Origin: Prorocentrum cordatum
Lineage: Eukaryota; Sar; Dinophyceae; Prorocentrales; Prorocentraceae
Reading direction: 5' to 3'
Length of the DNA stretch: 64,000 nt
Assembly (NCBI GenBank): GCA_963575745.1
Contig: CAUYUJ010016497.1
Span: forward strand, 26,001-90,000
The notes beneath the pieces are model-generated. The model saw only the letters and a list, made by a program, of their open reading frames with translations. It was not told where the DNA came from and made no database searches. The translations under genes were made by a program, and so were the position numbers. This document shows positions 1-11,085 of the stretch, one piece after another. Position 1 is the stretch's first letter; every line of letters begins with the position of its first letter.

Positions 1-112
1 GACCACAAAAGGTTCTGAGAACATTGCTTGGTAGGCCTCTAGGCACGCCAGGACGCTTCGCCACTGCTTGAGCATCGCCGCCCCCAGATGCGCGGCCGCC
101 TCCTCCCGGCAG

Positions 113-249
113 TCAGGAGGGAACAGAACACACAGACACAATGAATCGTCGATTCCCGGGAAAAAAAGCGGAAATCAAAAAATAGGTGAAAATATTGGGA
201 ACCCTGTTTATTCGTGTATCTATTTTTTGTGTGTCCTTGGGCCCCTTGA
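113..249 (-). mobile_element. Small non-autonomous element, family A, copy 1
   Basis: On the minus strand it starts TCAAGGGGCCC and ends CCCTCCTGA, like the copies at 30495, 35018, 54416 and 58697. It is flanked by perfect 5-bp direct repeats GGCAG at 108-112 and 250-254, a target-site duplication. The interior carries the family motifs (ACACACAAA near one end, GTGTCTGTGTGT near the other, ATCGACGATT before the latter). No coding capacity. At 137 bp it is shorter than its relatives. Confidence 0.85.
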
Positions 250-468
250 GGCAGGCCGTCCTGGAGGCCCTCGATAGCGGCCCGGGCGTCCACGGCGCGC
301 CTCAGCAGGTCCACGGCGGGCAGGCCCGCCGTCTGGCACTCCTCCAGGTTGGGCACCAGCACCTCCGCAAAGGGCTCTCCCCGGCGGCTCGGGGGCGCCC
401 GCTGCCCCCCTTCTTAGTTTCCCTCGGCATTTCCTAGGGGTGGAGGGCACAGGGTGAAATCCATAATG

Positions 469-612
469 CGGGATGACGATTCATACAAAAGTGGGAGAGA
501 ACGATGAAACAAATAGCTTTCTGCTATTTCTGCACCATTTTCTGACTGGAGGAGAACGATAAAAAGAAATAGTTTTCCAGCTCGCGGCCGGTTTTGTCTA
601 ATCGTCATCCCG
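469..612. mobile_element. Inverted-repeat element, family E
   Basis: The left end CGGGATGACGATT is repeated inverted at the right end (AATCGTCATCCCG), and the similarity continues inward to ACAAAA/TTTTGT, giving about 23 bp of terminal inverted repeat. Inside, GAGAACGAT followed by an A-rich run occurs twice (near 496 and 551). A partial second right end (AATCGTCACCC) lies at about 648-660. No clear target duplication is visible. Confidence 0.6.
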
Positions 613-801
613 GGCGCCGCCGCGTGAGCACGACCCCCGGTCATTTATTAATCGTCACCCTCCATCATGGGCTTGCGCACCTCGAAAATCAATCAGTCTT
701 GTGATGCACCTTTGGCAGATTCCCTCGAAAACCCATCGGAACGGCATGTCAGACTTCACCCTTAGGCCCTCCGCCGAAAGGAACTGCTCGGCTTTCTATT
801 C

Positions 802-936
802 AAAAAGGTTAATAGTATTAAGCTCTGATCGAAAAGGTTAATATTATTAAGCTCTGATCGAAAAGGTTATTAATATTATTAAGAGGACCACTGAAACCTA
901 GAATTCAAAATATTAATATTATTAAGCTCTGATCGA
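802..936. repeat. AT-rich 29-bp tandem repeat, about 4 copies
   Basis: The unit GATCGAAAAGGTTAATATT followed by ATTAAGCTCT is repeated with small changes. It is an island of A/T in GC-rich DNA and contains nested palindromes (TTAATATTATTAA). No gene seen. Confidence 0.85.
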
Positions 937-1252
937 GCCCGCCGCCCCGTGCGCAGGATGGCCTCCGGGCGGCCACGATGCCAAGACTCGCAAAAAGTAG
1001 TCCACGACAACAGGCGCCCGCCGCGCGCCTGGAAACACCGAAGCGGAGGCCACTCGCCGTCCTCTCGGGGGGGAACGCCGAGGGGGGGATGGCAGAGGCT
1101 TTCCAAGGCAGAACATCGGCTCACGTGGCTGCCTTTCCCGGCGCCGCCGCCCGGGCTCTCCGGCAGCTCTGGGGCGCCCGCCGCCCCGGACCTCCGGCGC
1201 CTGGGGAAGACCACAGCGGAGGTCCTTCGCCGTCCTCGGCACCTGTAGACTT
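937..1252. other. No recognisable gene
   Basis: GC-rich stretch with open frames on both strands but no motif I recognise. It contains two similar segments ending in GGAGGCC-ACTCGCCGTCCTC and GGAGGTCCTTCGCCGTCCTC (about 1043-1062 and 1218-1237), so it may hold an old imperfect duplication. Confidence 0.4.
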
Positions 1253-1455
1253 GGCGGCGAGCGCGGGGGGGGGAGGTGAGGAGGGGGCAGGCCTTCTCAG
1301 GAGGCTCGGAAGTCCCCTAACCTTCCGAGAAGCTTACAACCTAGGCCTTCCCCGAAGACACAGAAAACTTCTCGGAAGGCGCGAGGGCTTCTGAGAAATC
1401 CCGCCGCCTTCTGAGAAGGCCTTCTCCTTCTCACTTCGCCCCCTCGCTCGCCGCC
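1253..1455. mobile_element. Foldback element, family C, copy 1
   Basis: The left arm starts GGCGGCGAGCG and the right arm ends CGCTCGCCGCC. The arms stay alignable for about 55 bp, through AGGCCTTCTCAGGAGGC on the left and its imperfect complement on the right. Flanks are GACTT (1248-1252) and GACTA (1456-1460), a 4/5 match that may be a target duplication. The interior is rich in CTTCTGAGAAG palindromes. Related copies lie at 54849 and 59648. Confidence 0.75.
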
Positions 1456-2344
1456 GACTATGGACACTCTCGGCCGGGCCCACGACCGTCAAAAAACGAC
1501 TCGGGATGAAAAGGCCAGTCCGAGGAGGGAGGGGGCCGAGACTTCCGGGGACCTCGCATGGGAAAGAACAGGACATCGGATCTCTGGGACAGCGGGTGCG
1601 CACGTTGAGAGATCCTGCTGTAAGGCATCTAGGGGCACACCGTTCGGTCGATTCTGGCACTCGCGGGAAGCCCACAAACTTCGGTGGGTGCCTGGGGCCG
1701 TCGCGGGACGAGACATCTTCGTGGGGCACCTGCTGGCAGGCTGGTTTCTCAGATGGTGCGCAGATGCATGGCACGTGAGCTCCGATCTGCCGAGAGCGTG
1801 TCCAAGGAGCCACCGCCCTGCCCCGAGGCACGAGATGGACACTTCTGGGGCCCCTTCGAGCTCTCTGTGCTGAGCATCGTTCACACACTCTTCAGAAAGG
1901 CCCAGGCCTCATACTGCTAGGACTCTGGGCGCTCCCAGCTCCTGGGTCGTGATGTTCCCGAGGTCTTGGGAGCGCGTTTGGGACTGCAGACTTTCAACAC
2001 AAATCGTACCCTAAGATGGCACTCTCGTGGCCGTCCTCAGGCTCTCTGTGGAGCTTCTTGTGCAGAGGCCGAAACGCGAGGAAGCACGCTAGGATCGAGA
2101 ACCCGGTTCGCTGGATGTCTGGACCTCTGGCCCGCGCGCGGGGGCGTGCCTCACACCTTTCGCCGCCGAGCGCACCCGCTCGAGCCCAGGCCTCCCTGGA
2201 GGCCGTCGCCTGCCAGCCGACGATCCCCAGAATGTGTGTTGGCGCCGACGTCTGCCCGCCCACCGAAGTCCTCCAGGCACGACGCATGCAAGCTCATCAG
2301 AAGGCCCCGACACGCTGCGCGCTGCCGGCGGAGCTCGAGGGGGG

Positions 2345-2345
<1 letters not shown>
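1456..2345. other. No recognisable gene
   Basis: Open frames of up to about 200 codons occur on both strands, but I see no domain or family motif, and the longest run into the CA repeat that follows. Confidence 0.4.

Positions 2346-2381
<36 letters not shown>
2346..2381. repeat. (CA)n microsatellite
   Basis: Uninterrupted AC dinucleotide run of about 18 units. Confidence 0.98.
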
Positions 2382-2384
<3 letters not shown>

Positions 2385-2700
2385 GGGGAGACCAAAAGGT
2401 ACCGATACTGCTACTCCCAGGACCTCTCCTGGGGAGCGCTCTGACCAGGATTTCGAGGCAAATCCAGCGGTGGCGACGAGGGCCGCCCAGGAGGCCCGAA
2501 AAAGAGGAAAACGAGGGAATTGTAGAGGCATGGATACCCTTTCCTCCTCTGACACATTGGGCTAATGCGCATCCTGATGATCATCAGAAGGCGGGGGCGA
2601 CGCTCGGGCAACGCGGGTCTGGGCCTCCGAGCCCCCCTGCCCTCCGCCCGGTCTGGTGGCCGCCTCCAGGTCCATGGCGTCGACGGCGGCCTGCAGCCTG

Positions 2701-2770
2701 AGCCGCTCGTCGTCGTCGTCGTCGACCGTCGTCGTCGTCGCTCGTCGTCGTGTCGTCGACGTCGTCGTCT
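2701..2770. repeat. (GTC)n/(GAC)n triplet repeat
   Basis: Mostly CGT/GTC triplets, broken twice by GAC. It gives artificial poly-Ser/Val/Asp frames. Confidence 0.95.
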
Positions 2771-3064
2771 TTTGGTGGATTTGGGGGCATCTCTGGAGGT
2801 TCCCGTCGTCACGGCTGGACGGGATTCGAAAAGCTACTTGGATGGGCCTGGGGAGGGATCCGGGTGCTATTTTGAACAGAATTTGGCTTGGGGGTGGGGC
2901 AACGATCTCGAGGTGGCCTTCTAAGAACCCAGCGCGTTGAAAAATTATGGGCGGAGAGTTGTCGACATTTCGGGGTCTGGGGGCCATCTCCGAGCCCCGG
3001 GGCCGTCAAAAAGGTATCCAAGATCAGCAGAAGCCTGCCCCGTGAAAGACCGACACAGCCTCAG

Positions 3065-4365
3065 ATAACCCGAAAACGGCCCATTAGGGCCCTAAAACGG
3101 TCCAAGAGCGCTCCGAGGGGGCCCACGATGGCTTTGAGACGGCCAAAGAAGCCCCAAAGACGGCCCCATGGGGCCCCAAGAGGTCCCCAAAGGAGGCCTC
3201 ATGAAGCAATCACTGCTGATTGTTTCAGGGCTTTTGCATGAGTTCACCTCGTTATTGCGAAGGTTTTGCGGCTAGTGCCGCCGACCCTTTAAGGGGGACG
3301 ACACGATAACGGCGGCGGCGGCGACGACGACGACACTGACGTTGGCCAGAGTCCTCAGGGATGCTTTCTGGAGTCTCTTCGGAAGGCTCTCGGGGGCCTC
3401 TGGGGAGGAGTTTGGGGGCCTCTTGGGAGCCTCTTTGAAGAGCCTCTTGGGCGCCTCTTGTACCTCATTATGTGCGCCTTCCGACCGACAGAGACGGCCC
3501 GAGGGGGGCTCCCAAGGGGGCCAGAAGACGGCCGCAGAGGGCGCCAAGACGGCACCGAGAGAGCGCCCCTGAGCAACCGAGGGGCCCACGGCGCCCCAAG
3601 AGGCCCACAAAACGGAGGGGGCCCCCAAGATGGCCAAGAAGGGCACCAAGACCCTCCTCCTCCTCCTCTTCCTCCTCCTCCTCCTCCTCCTCCTCCTCCT
3701 CCCCCTCCTCCTCCTCAAGACAATCCAAGAAGCCTCCCAAGAGGCCTCCCAAGAGGTCTCCAATACGGCCAACCAGGGCCCCAAGAGGACCCCCATAAGC
3801 GGGCTCCTCCGAGAGGCAACACCATATCGTAGTCTTATGGTTTGGGTTTTTTTCTGCGTTTTCCCTGTTTCTGTATTCCGACTGCCCCTAACGGCCCGAG
3901 GGCTGAAGGGGCGAAACGGCCCAAGAGGCCGCCAAGAGGACCCCAGGACGGTACAAGAGGGCCACCAACCAAATGTCCCAAGAGGCCCCCCAGACGGCCC
4001 GGCCAAGATTGCTTCAGGTACCACCCAGGACGGCCCAACAAAAAACAAGATGGTTCCTAGACGGTCCAATTGCTTCAAAACGGCCCAGGAGGGAACCAAG
4101 ACGGCCCGAAAGGCCCGAAGACGGTCCCAGAAGCAGCCTTAGAGGTCCCCATGACGGCCCAACAAAGCAGGCCTTGAGAAACAACATGTGTTGATGTTCT
4201 TATGGTTTTGAATGTTTCCGCGTTCTCGCGCGTTCGGCTTTCCGACAGCCCAAGACGGCCCGAGGGGCCTCCCAGGTCGCCTCAAGACGGCCCACGAGGC
4301 CGCCAAGAGGACCCCAAGGCGGACCCAGAGGGCCACGAGATGGCCCCAGATGCCCCCGAGACGGC
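3065..4365. repeat. Degenerate CCAAGAGG-type array
   Basis: Four blocks (about 3065-3210, 3355-3800, 3890-4165 and 4245-4365) are made of short degenerate units of the form GGCCCCAAGACGG. A conserved spacer of about 60 bp (TTATGGTTTTG ... TTCGGCTTTCCGAC) precedes the third and fourth blocks, at about 3836-3905 and 4198-4262. The same spacer and array recur near 12.7-13.3 kb, and the array alone at 39.8-40.1 kb. Open frames through it are low-complexity artefacts. Confidence 0.85.
3655..3717. repeat. (CTC)n triplet repeat
   Basis: Run of CTC/CCT triplets inside the CCAAGAGG-type array. Confidence 0.95.
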
Positions 4366-4577
4366 CCCGCCAAGTCGGCTTAAGGCACGGCCGCCGACGG
4401 GCTACGACGGAGAAGGTGGAGGCGATGAGTGGGGGCCGTGCGAACGAGGGAGGAGCGACAGGAGCCGAGAGGCGAGTGGAGGTCGCGCGCCAATCAGCGA
4501 GAAAACAATAACGACGCACCTCCAGCCCTTATTACTATAAGCTGCCCCGTGTAGAATCGGAGGCCACTGCCCTGAGC

Positions 4578-4606
4578 GCCCCCCCCCCGCGGGGGGGGGG
4601 AGCGAA
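4578..4606. repeat. C-run/G-run inverted repeat
   Basis: A run of C followed by GCG and a run of G, flanked by GAGCGC and GGAGCG. It can form a GC hairpin. It lies just beyond the 3' end of the last LINE-1 open frame on the minus strand. Confidence 0.8.
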
Positions 4607-4634
4607 CGTCCACTGGCGGACGTCCGTCACTTCT

Positions 4635-7600
4635 CTAGCGGCCTCCCTGCACAGCGAGGAGGCCGCTGTTCTCGGCGCGGCGGGTGGGGGCACGGAGCGC
4701 CGCCCGCGGCTCGTCTACGAAGTTGTGAGGCGGAAGGAGAGCTGGGGCAGAGCAGCGCATGCCTGCGCCGCCAGTGAGGTCAGGAGGCATCCTCAGGGCG
4801 TGGCGCGCGACCGTGAAGTAGTTCACGACCTTGGAGTATGTCAGCAGGCCCTCGGACGCGGCATCCCCTGTCATGTGGTAGGCGCGGCACGAGACCGCAA
4901 GGCGGGCAGCCGCACTCCTGATGCCGTTCTCCCCGTCGAAGGACTGCGCAGCACCGCCCAGGCCCAGGCGAGGAAGGAGTTCTGGTGCCAGCAGCCCAAG
5001 AGGAAGTGCCGCGTGGTGCATCAGGCGCGGGCAGCAAAGGTAGTGGTCGATGGAGTCCCTGTTGCTGCAGCCGAAGTGGCAGTCCCGCTTGGCGTGCAGC
5101 ACGTGCATCCTGTATGAGGTCGTCCAGCCGCCACTGAGGGTCTTCATCACTGCCCACAATGTGGCGGGCGGGAGCTCGGCCAAGTGGATCCTCAACCGCA
5201 ACCGGCGCTCCTTCATGTCGGTGGAGAGTGCGTTCGCGCCAGTGAGGTCGGGGTCGTCCGTCTCCATGGCGTCAGGTGGATCAGGCTCGCCAGGCGGGGC
5301 AGGGTCAGGCAGGACAGCACGGTGCGCATCGACCCAGCGTCGGCGAGCGCGGCGCTCGGCGGCCAGCTCCGCTTGGCGACGAGATTGTTCGCGTATGTCT
5401 TCAGCACGGGGGCCAGCATTGCCCAGCAAGCGGAGCTCCAGGAGGCGGCGGCCGAAGGCGCCATCCTCCCATGCCTGTCGGCGCATCGCTCTCGCGATGA
5501 AGAGCCTCTGGGCGTCGGTCTGGTACAAAAGGCGAAGTTCATCTCGAAGAAGAACGCCACCCACGTAGTTCTCGCACCAGCTCTGCCAGTCGGCCTGGTT
5601 GTCGATGCTCCGCAGGTTGAGGAAATGTCGGGGAGCCAGCGCGCGGACCATGCAACAGCTCTTCGTTGGAGGCGATCTTGCATGTCCTCCGCTTCAGCCA
5701 GGGCTTCATCGCGTGGGCGGCGGGCATGTTGGCGTCCAAAGTTGGCAGGGTACCAGGCAATGAGGCGGCGCATGATCGTGATGTGCATGGTGTCATTGTA
5801 GAGCTCCTCTTGCAGCGCGAGCTGGCACGCCTTCTGCGGGGCGCGCTTCCGCCAACGGAGCGCATCATCATCATCGCGCCCCGCGAGCCACAGGCCCCTG
5901 CGCCCATGCACGTTGGATACCCAGGTCCGTTCAGTATGGGCCGCTTGGCGGCGCGGGAGGTGTGCCAGCTGAGCAGCAAGAAGGCCTTGGCGAGCAGCAC
6001 GGCGATGCGCTTCATGAAGCGTGGTGCGGGCGCGCGACTCGTTGCCAAGCTCGCGGGCGATGCGCTTGAACGAGGAGCCCTTCCCTTCGGCAAAGAAGGT
6101 GGACATGAGGGAGCTCTTGAGCCGCTGGACGATAGACGTCGGGTCCTGCCAGCACGGTGCACTCCAACGCCCCTCGACCACGGCGCGCATGGGGAGCTCC
6201 ATCATCGCCGTCTCGTGGAGTTCGTCGTGCAAGTGCGTCCAGTTCTTGATGGTGATGTGGGCCGTGCGCCACATCGTCGCTGCGAGGGGCGTCTCGACGC
6301 CGTTCGGGGTCTCGGCGTTCGTCCACAAGGTCATGGCTTGGATGTCGGTCTTGGCGAAGCAGTTCGGGGCGGCCCTCAACAATTTGTGGATGGCTTGGAG
6401 CTCCTTGGACAGCAAGGTGGGCGGCGGCTCGTAGAGCTGGCCGACGTAGGAGAGGCAGGTGACCGCGGCGACGTTGTACAGCTTGATGCATGTTTGAAGC
6501 GGGGCGTGTGATAGCGAGAGCTTCTCAATGCGATCCCACCACTTGCTTTTTGGCGCCTTCCATTGTTCCTGAACCGCAGCGCCTGGACTGGCCACAAAAC
6601 CAAAATGTCGAGCCATAGCCGCGACTTTGAAGTTCTGCCAAGGTGGGTGGATCTCGGTCAAGTAGGCGCGGATCTCCTGGCGCAGCGGCTCAGTGGGGAG
6701 GGTCCAGGTGGGGACGGTGATGCACTTCTTCGCTTGGAGCTTCAGGCCCGCGAGAGTTTCAGCAGCGACAAAGTGGGGTACCAGTCGCTCGAGGTCTCGA
6801 AGGCGGGCAAGTATGATGCCGAGGTCGTCTGCACACGCACTGACCAGCCCTCTGGATGGCCTGGAGCTCGGATCTGATGGAGCGTACGAACGGGTCGAAC
6901 GTGAGCGCCCACAGCGTGCCGCTCAATGGACACCCCTGAGCGACGCCCGCAGGACCCCGTTCAGCTCGAGGAAGGATAGCGGCATGTAGTAGCACGCGCG
7001 CAGGAGCTTGAGCATGCGGCCCGAGATACCCCAGCGAGACAGCACGCTCCAGAGCCACTGGTGGCCTATACTCGGGAACGCGGCCGCGATATCGAGGCTG
7101 ATGAAGATGGGCTGGCCGTTCTCGGCGGATGGCTGCACGCTGAGCCTGCGGGCCTCGGTGTCAACGACCACGACGTTGCGTAGAAATTGTCGTCCATTGA
7201 CGAACCCTTGTTATTCATGTGCCGTTTCGGCAGCAAGAGTATGGAGGGAGCGGTTGGCGGCAGATGCAATCAACTTGATGTCCGTTGTTTTCATGGAAGG
7301 CGGCCGTAGGCAGTCAGGCGTTCTTGTGCACTCAGCCACGCCAAGCGGCTCGTCGCCCTTGGGGAGCATGGCCATGAGCGAGTAGTTGATGTCGAGGGGT
7401 GGCGCGCCCGTGTCAGGGTCGGCGATGTCCCGGGCGAGTTCGGCGAGCACCGTGAACGCCGACGGAGTTTGAAGCCATGCACGATATGGTAGCCGATCGG
7501 GTCCAGGAGCAGAATCGTGAGCGAGATGGGCGGCTCGTTCGAGTGCGTGGGCGTCGGGAGTCGGTAGGTTACGTTCAGGTCGCTGAGTGAAGATGCCGTT

Positions 7601-9184
7601 CAGGTAGAAGTGGATGGCCGACTCGTCGACGTACTTGGCGGAGAAGATCGGGGCCCAGTGGTTCAGGATGGCGGAGTGCATCGAGCCGGGGTCGGGGGTG
7701 GTGCGGGAGCCCGAGTTCGTCGCGATCTTGATGCCCGACAGGATGAGGCGCTTGGAGAAGGGTTTCCACAATTCACCACGTCGTCCTTCATGCCTGGCCT
7801 TGCGCCGCCAGCGGTCGCCCAGCTGGGTGTTCGACTCTGCGCAGGCGGCGCGGGAGCGGGCAGCGGCCCTGGCTTTCCTCTCTTCGATGAGGGCAGTGTT
7901 GGTGTCTGACAACGCGGGGTCGATCAGGGGCACGTTCCCGTTCTGCACGCGCAGGTGGAGGGCGGCGAGGTCCGTGTTGGCGATCATGGTGGAGGCGAGG
8001 CGAGTGTCCTGGTACCAGATCGCCCATGCTATGCTTCGCAATGTCATGGCTCGTACCTCCTTGGCGATCGGTGCCGACTGGCTCGATAACTCGGCGGACG
8101 CAATGGAAGACATGGTGTTCCTGGCGAGCTGAGCCGCCTCGGTCATGGCAGTCTTGAGCACTTTCCACTTGGTGGTCGGGGGCAGCATCGTGACGCCAGT
8201 CATGTTCAGCAGTTTGTCTATGTGGTGGGGGTAATGGGGCGAGTCGAAGATGAAAGCAGGGATGCCACGTTCGGCAGGGGGGCGTTGTTGTTTGGGTCGA
8301 ATACGCAGGTGCGTGATCTTATGGTCACTGCCCATGCCGTGCGGGCCCTCCAAGGGGGCATCGTTCGCAATCAGTAATGTCTCCATGTTCGGCATGGCAC
8401 GGGCAGGCAGCGAGATGAAGCATCGCTCAATCGTGGACTCGGACATGGTAGCAATGTTCTTATGCGTGGTCGACAGCGTGGTGATCTCGACCAGGTCCTT
8501 GAAGAGGTTGCGCCAGTAGACGGGTTGATACTGGTACCGCTGAGCAGCCGTGGTGTCAGAGTCGACGGGCGAGTTAAGGCTCTTGGGCGGGAACTCGGAC
8601 ACGTTGAAGTCCCCTAGCAGAACAAGAAGTCGTGCATGTGGACGTTCATCAGCATGAGCACGGAGCCGTTGAAGATGTTGCTGGATGTCTCGGCGGTCCA
8701 AGGGCGTGAGGTCGTGATTGTGAATGTTCACGATGGTCAATTCGTGGCGCCTTTGAGCATCAGTGACTCGGAGCCAAGCCGCTCGCCCTGGAACGATGAC
8801 TTCAAATTCACGAAGTGGTCGTTCTTCGGGTGGGCGGGTTCGCTCTGCCTTGTCGTAGGCCAGCAGGAAGCCAATCCCGCCTGCAGTCGTGGAGTATAGC
8901 GGCGGCTCGTTGATGGAATCGCGGTTCAGCACCAACTGTGAGTGGAAGGCCAGGTAGGAATGCTCGGTCGACTCGGCCAGGTGCAGGAGGTCCTCGTACG
9001 CGCCGCGCGTCTCCTGCAAGGCCAGAACAGCCCGTTGACGAAGGAGGGGGAGAAGATGACGGCGCTTGGTATGCCTGCGTGCATCGGAGCGTCCAAGCAG
9101 TGCCTGAGTGTTCCAGTACGCGATGTTCAGTCCTTCGCGAGAAGGCTTTTTCCACCCATGGGGGCCATCTGCCGTCAAAGCCAC
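4635..9184 (-). pseudogene. LINE-1 ORF2: APE endonuclease and reverse transcriptase (broken)
   Basis: In known LINEs this protein nicks the target DNA and primes reverse transcription. The APE domain comes first, with NIAYWNTQALLG, LALQETR, LLGDFN (8602-8616) and GSDHK (8317-8334), all key endonuclease motifs. The RT follows: PGPDRLPYRAW, LPKGDEP, motif A FISLDIAAAFPSI (about 7069-7108), motif B QGCPLSG (6914-6937) and motif C ACADDL (6821-6838). Near the C terminus a CX3CX7H knuckle (DCHFGC ... HYLCC) lies at about 5035-5090. Lesions: an in-frame TAA at 7211-7213, and frame changes near 6960, 6870 and 5650; the first two cancel. The first codon of the open frame is GTG at 9184. It overlaps the end of ORF1 by 10 bp, so expression may depend on reinitiation or frameshifting. 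Confidence 0.88.
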
Positions 9185-10187
9185 TGCGCTGCTGTGAGGG
9201 GATCGGCGAAGGCGGCGGCGAACTCGGCGGCGATGTCTTTCTGCAGCGTGTCGTCGATGTTGTTAGCCACAGCAGCAGCAGCCCAACGCAGAACAGTGGC
9301 TTGCTCGGGTGTCGTGCCCACCAAGATCTGCACGAGGACGTCGCCCTTGACTGAGAGGTATCCTGCAGACCTATGCACCCTGACATCGGTAGTGCCAGCC
9401 TTGGCTTGTAGGATCTTGGCGAGCTTTTTGATCTGGACTTCGCGCCTGACCATCTTGGGGCTTTTGTCACCACTAACATACAGAGGGTAAGTAGTCCCAG
9501 ATACGACGATGTTGAAGTCGCGCCAGTCGTTGCCCACGCGGAGGTTGTCGTACAGCTTCCGCGCACGGGGCTCCGCCAGCAGAGTGCCGCCCGTGACGGA
9601 GAAGGAGTGGCGGCGTTGTAGTCCAGCTGTGTTGAAGGCGATCTGAGCTCCTGTAACCGCAGCCGCTCGGAACCAATCTGCCAGAGCGGGTCGTATGTCC
9701 GTCTCGACCATGGGGACGGAGCAGCCGATCCAGAAAGTGACGGGGTCGGGCTCGCTGTCCCATGAGCCCATGTTGGTAGCGTTGATCGATGGTGCCCGAG
9801 CCTCGGCCTCTGATACGATGGCCTCCAACTTTGCAACGGATGCCTTGAGCTCCGCGTTGGCCACCTCTGCTTTGTCCATGCGCTGCTTGACCAGGAAGAC
9901 CTCCCGCTCGGTGCGCTCGTTCTTCTGTGTGAAATCCTTTGCGATGTCTGCAACCGATTCGAGAAATTTGGCACTGGCCGCATCACACACACACTTTTGG
10001 TCGTGGATTCGAAAGTCGATGCTGCTGCTTGAACTTGTGTGGCAAGAATTTCTTCGAGCTGTTTGCGCACATGTGCAGGAAGGGACTCTGCTCCGAGCTT
10101 GGCGGCTGATGCGGCCCATGGATCACCTCCCTTGGCCCGAGGGTCAGCGGCACAGACCGATGCTGTTTTCCTGGCTTCTTCTCCCAT
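9175..10187 (-). pseudogene. LINE-1 ORF1: coiled-coil nucleic-acid chaperone-like protein (frameshifted)
   Basis: The first ATG of the sensible frame is at 10187 (MGEEARKTASV), followed by KGGDPWAAS and a helical stretch. Near 10000 the protein-like reading moves to another frame (CDAASAKFLESVADI ...), implying a frameshift. A heptad-like helix follows (NERTEREVFLVKQRMDKAEV), then a globular part of about 200 residues ending AAAFADPLTAAQWL. Coiled coil plus compact C-terminal domain is the usual plan for LINE ORF1, which binds the element RNA. I recognise no zinc knuckle. The TGA stop (9175-9177) overlaps the ORF2 start. The role is inferred from position and architecture. Confidence 0.7.
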
Positions 10188-10351
10188 GCCTGCGAGAAAG
10201 AAGATGGGCCCGCGCCAGCCCGCACGAAAATGAGCGCGTGGATATGTAAGAATATGAAGGTCGCCAACGCCGTGGGCACGACGAGGCCAAAAGTGGTCCT
10301 GTGCTGTCCCTGGACCAAGGGTCTCCGCTTCCTGCCGCGGGGCAAAATCAT

Positions 10352-10373
10352 CTTGAGCCAAAATGGCTACGGA
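10352..10373 (-). other. Dinoflagellate spliced-leader sequence at the LINE-1 5' end
   Basis: The minus strand carries the full 22-nt leader without mismatch: TCCGTAGCCATT followed by TTGGCTCAAG. An ATG follows at once. The leader is normally added to mRNA by trans-splicing, so its presence in DNA shows that a mature transcript was reverse transcribed. It fixes the host group and the 5' end of the element. Confidence 0.95.
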
Positions 10374-10379
10374 CCCGGC

Positions 10380-10452
10380 GGGGGGGAGGAGGAGGAGGAG
10401 GAGGAGGAGGAGGAGGAGGAAGAGGAGGAGGAGGAGGAGGAGGAGGAGGAGC
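10380..10452. repeat. (GGA)n triplet repeat
   Basis: Purine-only GGA/GAG run directly upstream of the spliced leader of LINE-1. It creates false poly-Glu and poly-Leu frames. Confidence 0.97.
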
Positions 10453-10779
10453 AATGGAGCAATGGCCGAGGGCGCAGAAGGAAATCCCGACTGGGCCTCG
10501 GAGCAACGAAGGTGGGCGCGGACTCGCGCCCGAGGTGCAGGCCGCTGCTAGTCCGAGTCTCCTGACTCGGGCTGTGGCTGCGGGGCAGGAGCCGAGGGGG
10601 AGGGGGGAGCCGTGGGCGCGGGCCGGCCATTTGCTGGCGGGACCGGGCTGGCGGGCCTCGCCATCAGCTCCTCGATCCTGGTCTTCGCGAGCGCGGCCTG
10701 GCCGGCGCCGCCGCCCGCCGACGAGGCTCGAGGATTCGAGAGCTCGAGGGTTGCAAAGCTTCTACTCGAGGGTTGCGTC

Positions 10780-10881
10780 GTCGACGTCGTCGACGTCGTC
10801 GTAGTCATCGTCGCAGCTGCCGCCGCCACCACCGTCGTCGTCCTCATCGGCGTCGACGTCGTCGTCGTCGTCGCCGCCGCT

Positions 10882-10914
<33 letters not shown>

Positions 10915-11085
10915 CGCGGCGGTGGCCCCCCGGGGGGCCGTGGAGGCCAGGACTTCTGGGGTCGTCGTCGTCGTCGGCGGCGTCGGCGTCGGCATCGGCG
11001 TCGGCGTCGGCATCGGCGTCGGCGTCGCCGTAGTCGGCAACATCGGCTCTGGCGTGGGCGTCGCCGTCGTCATCGTCGCCGCATC
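10780..11085. repeat. (GTC)n/(GGC)n triplet arrays
   Basis: Two blocks of CGT/GTC triplets (about 10780-10915 and 10962-11080), the second with a higher-order GGCGTC period. All long frames here are homopolymeric or dipeptide artefacts. Confidence 0.95.

Larger units (their letters stand above)
4635..10373 (-). mobile_element. LINE-1: non-LTR retrotransposon with spliced leader at its 5' end
   Basis: The minus strand reads in order: spliced-leader sequence (10373-10352), leader, ORF1 (10187-9175) and ORF2 with APE endonuclease, reverse transcriptase and a C-terminal zinc knuckle (9184-4635). This is the usual order of a two-ORF LINE. The 5' boundary is set by the leader; the 3' boundary is unknown and the stop of the last frame is used. 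No target duplication was found. Both ORFs are damaged, so this copy is probably dead. RT motifs match the lineage of LINE-4 (25.3-27.4 kb) rather than LINE-2 and LINE-3. Confidence 0.9.

Noticed and set aside
8808-10454. 548-codon minus-strand frame across LINE-1 ORF1
   Set aside because: Starts in a triplet repeat as poly-Leu; only about 10190-10000 reads as the ORF1 start. The rest is a shadow of the real ORF1 and ORF2.
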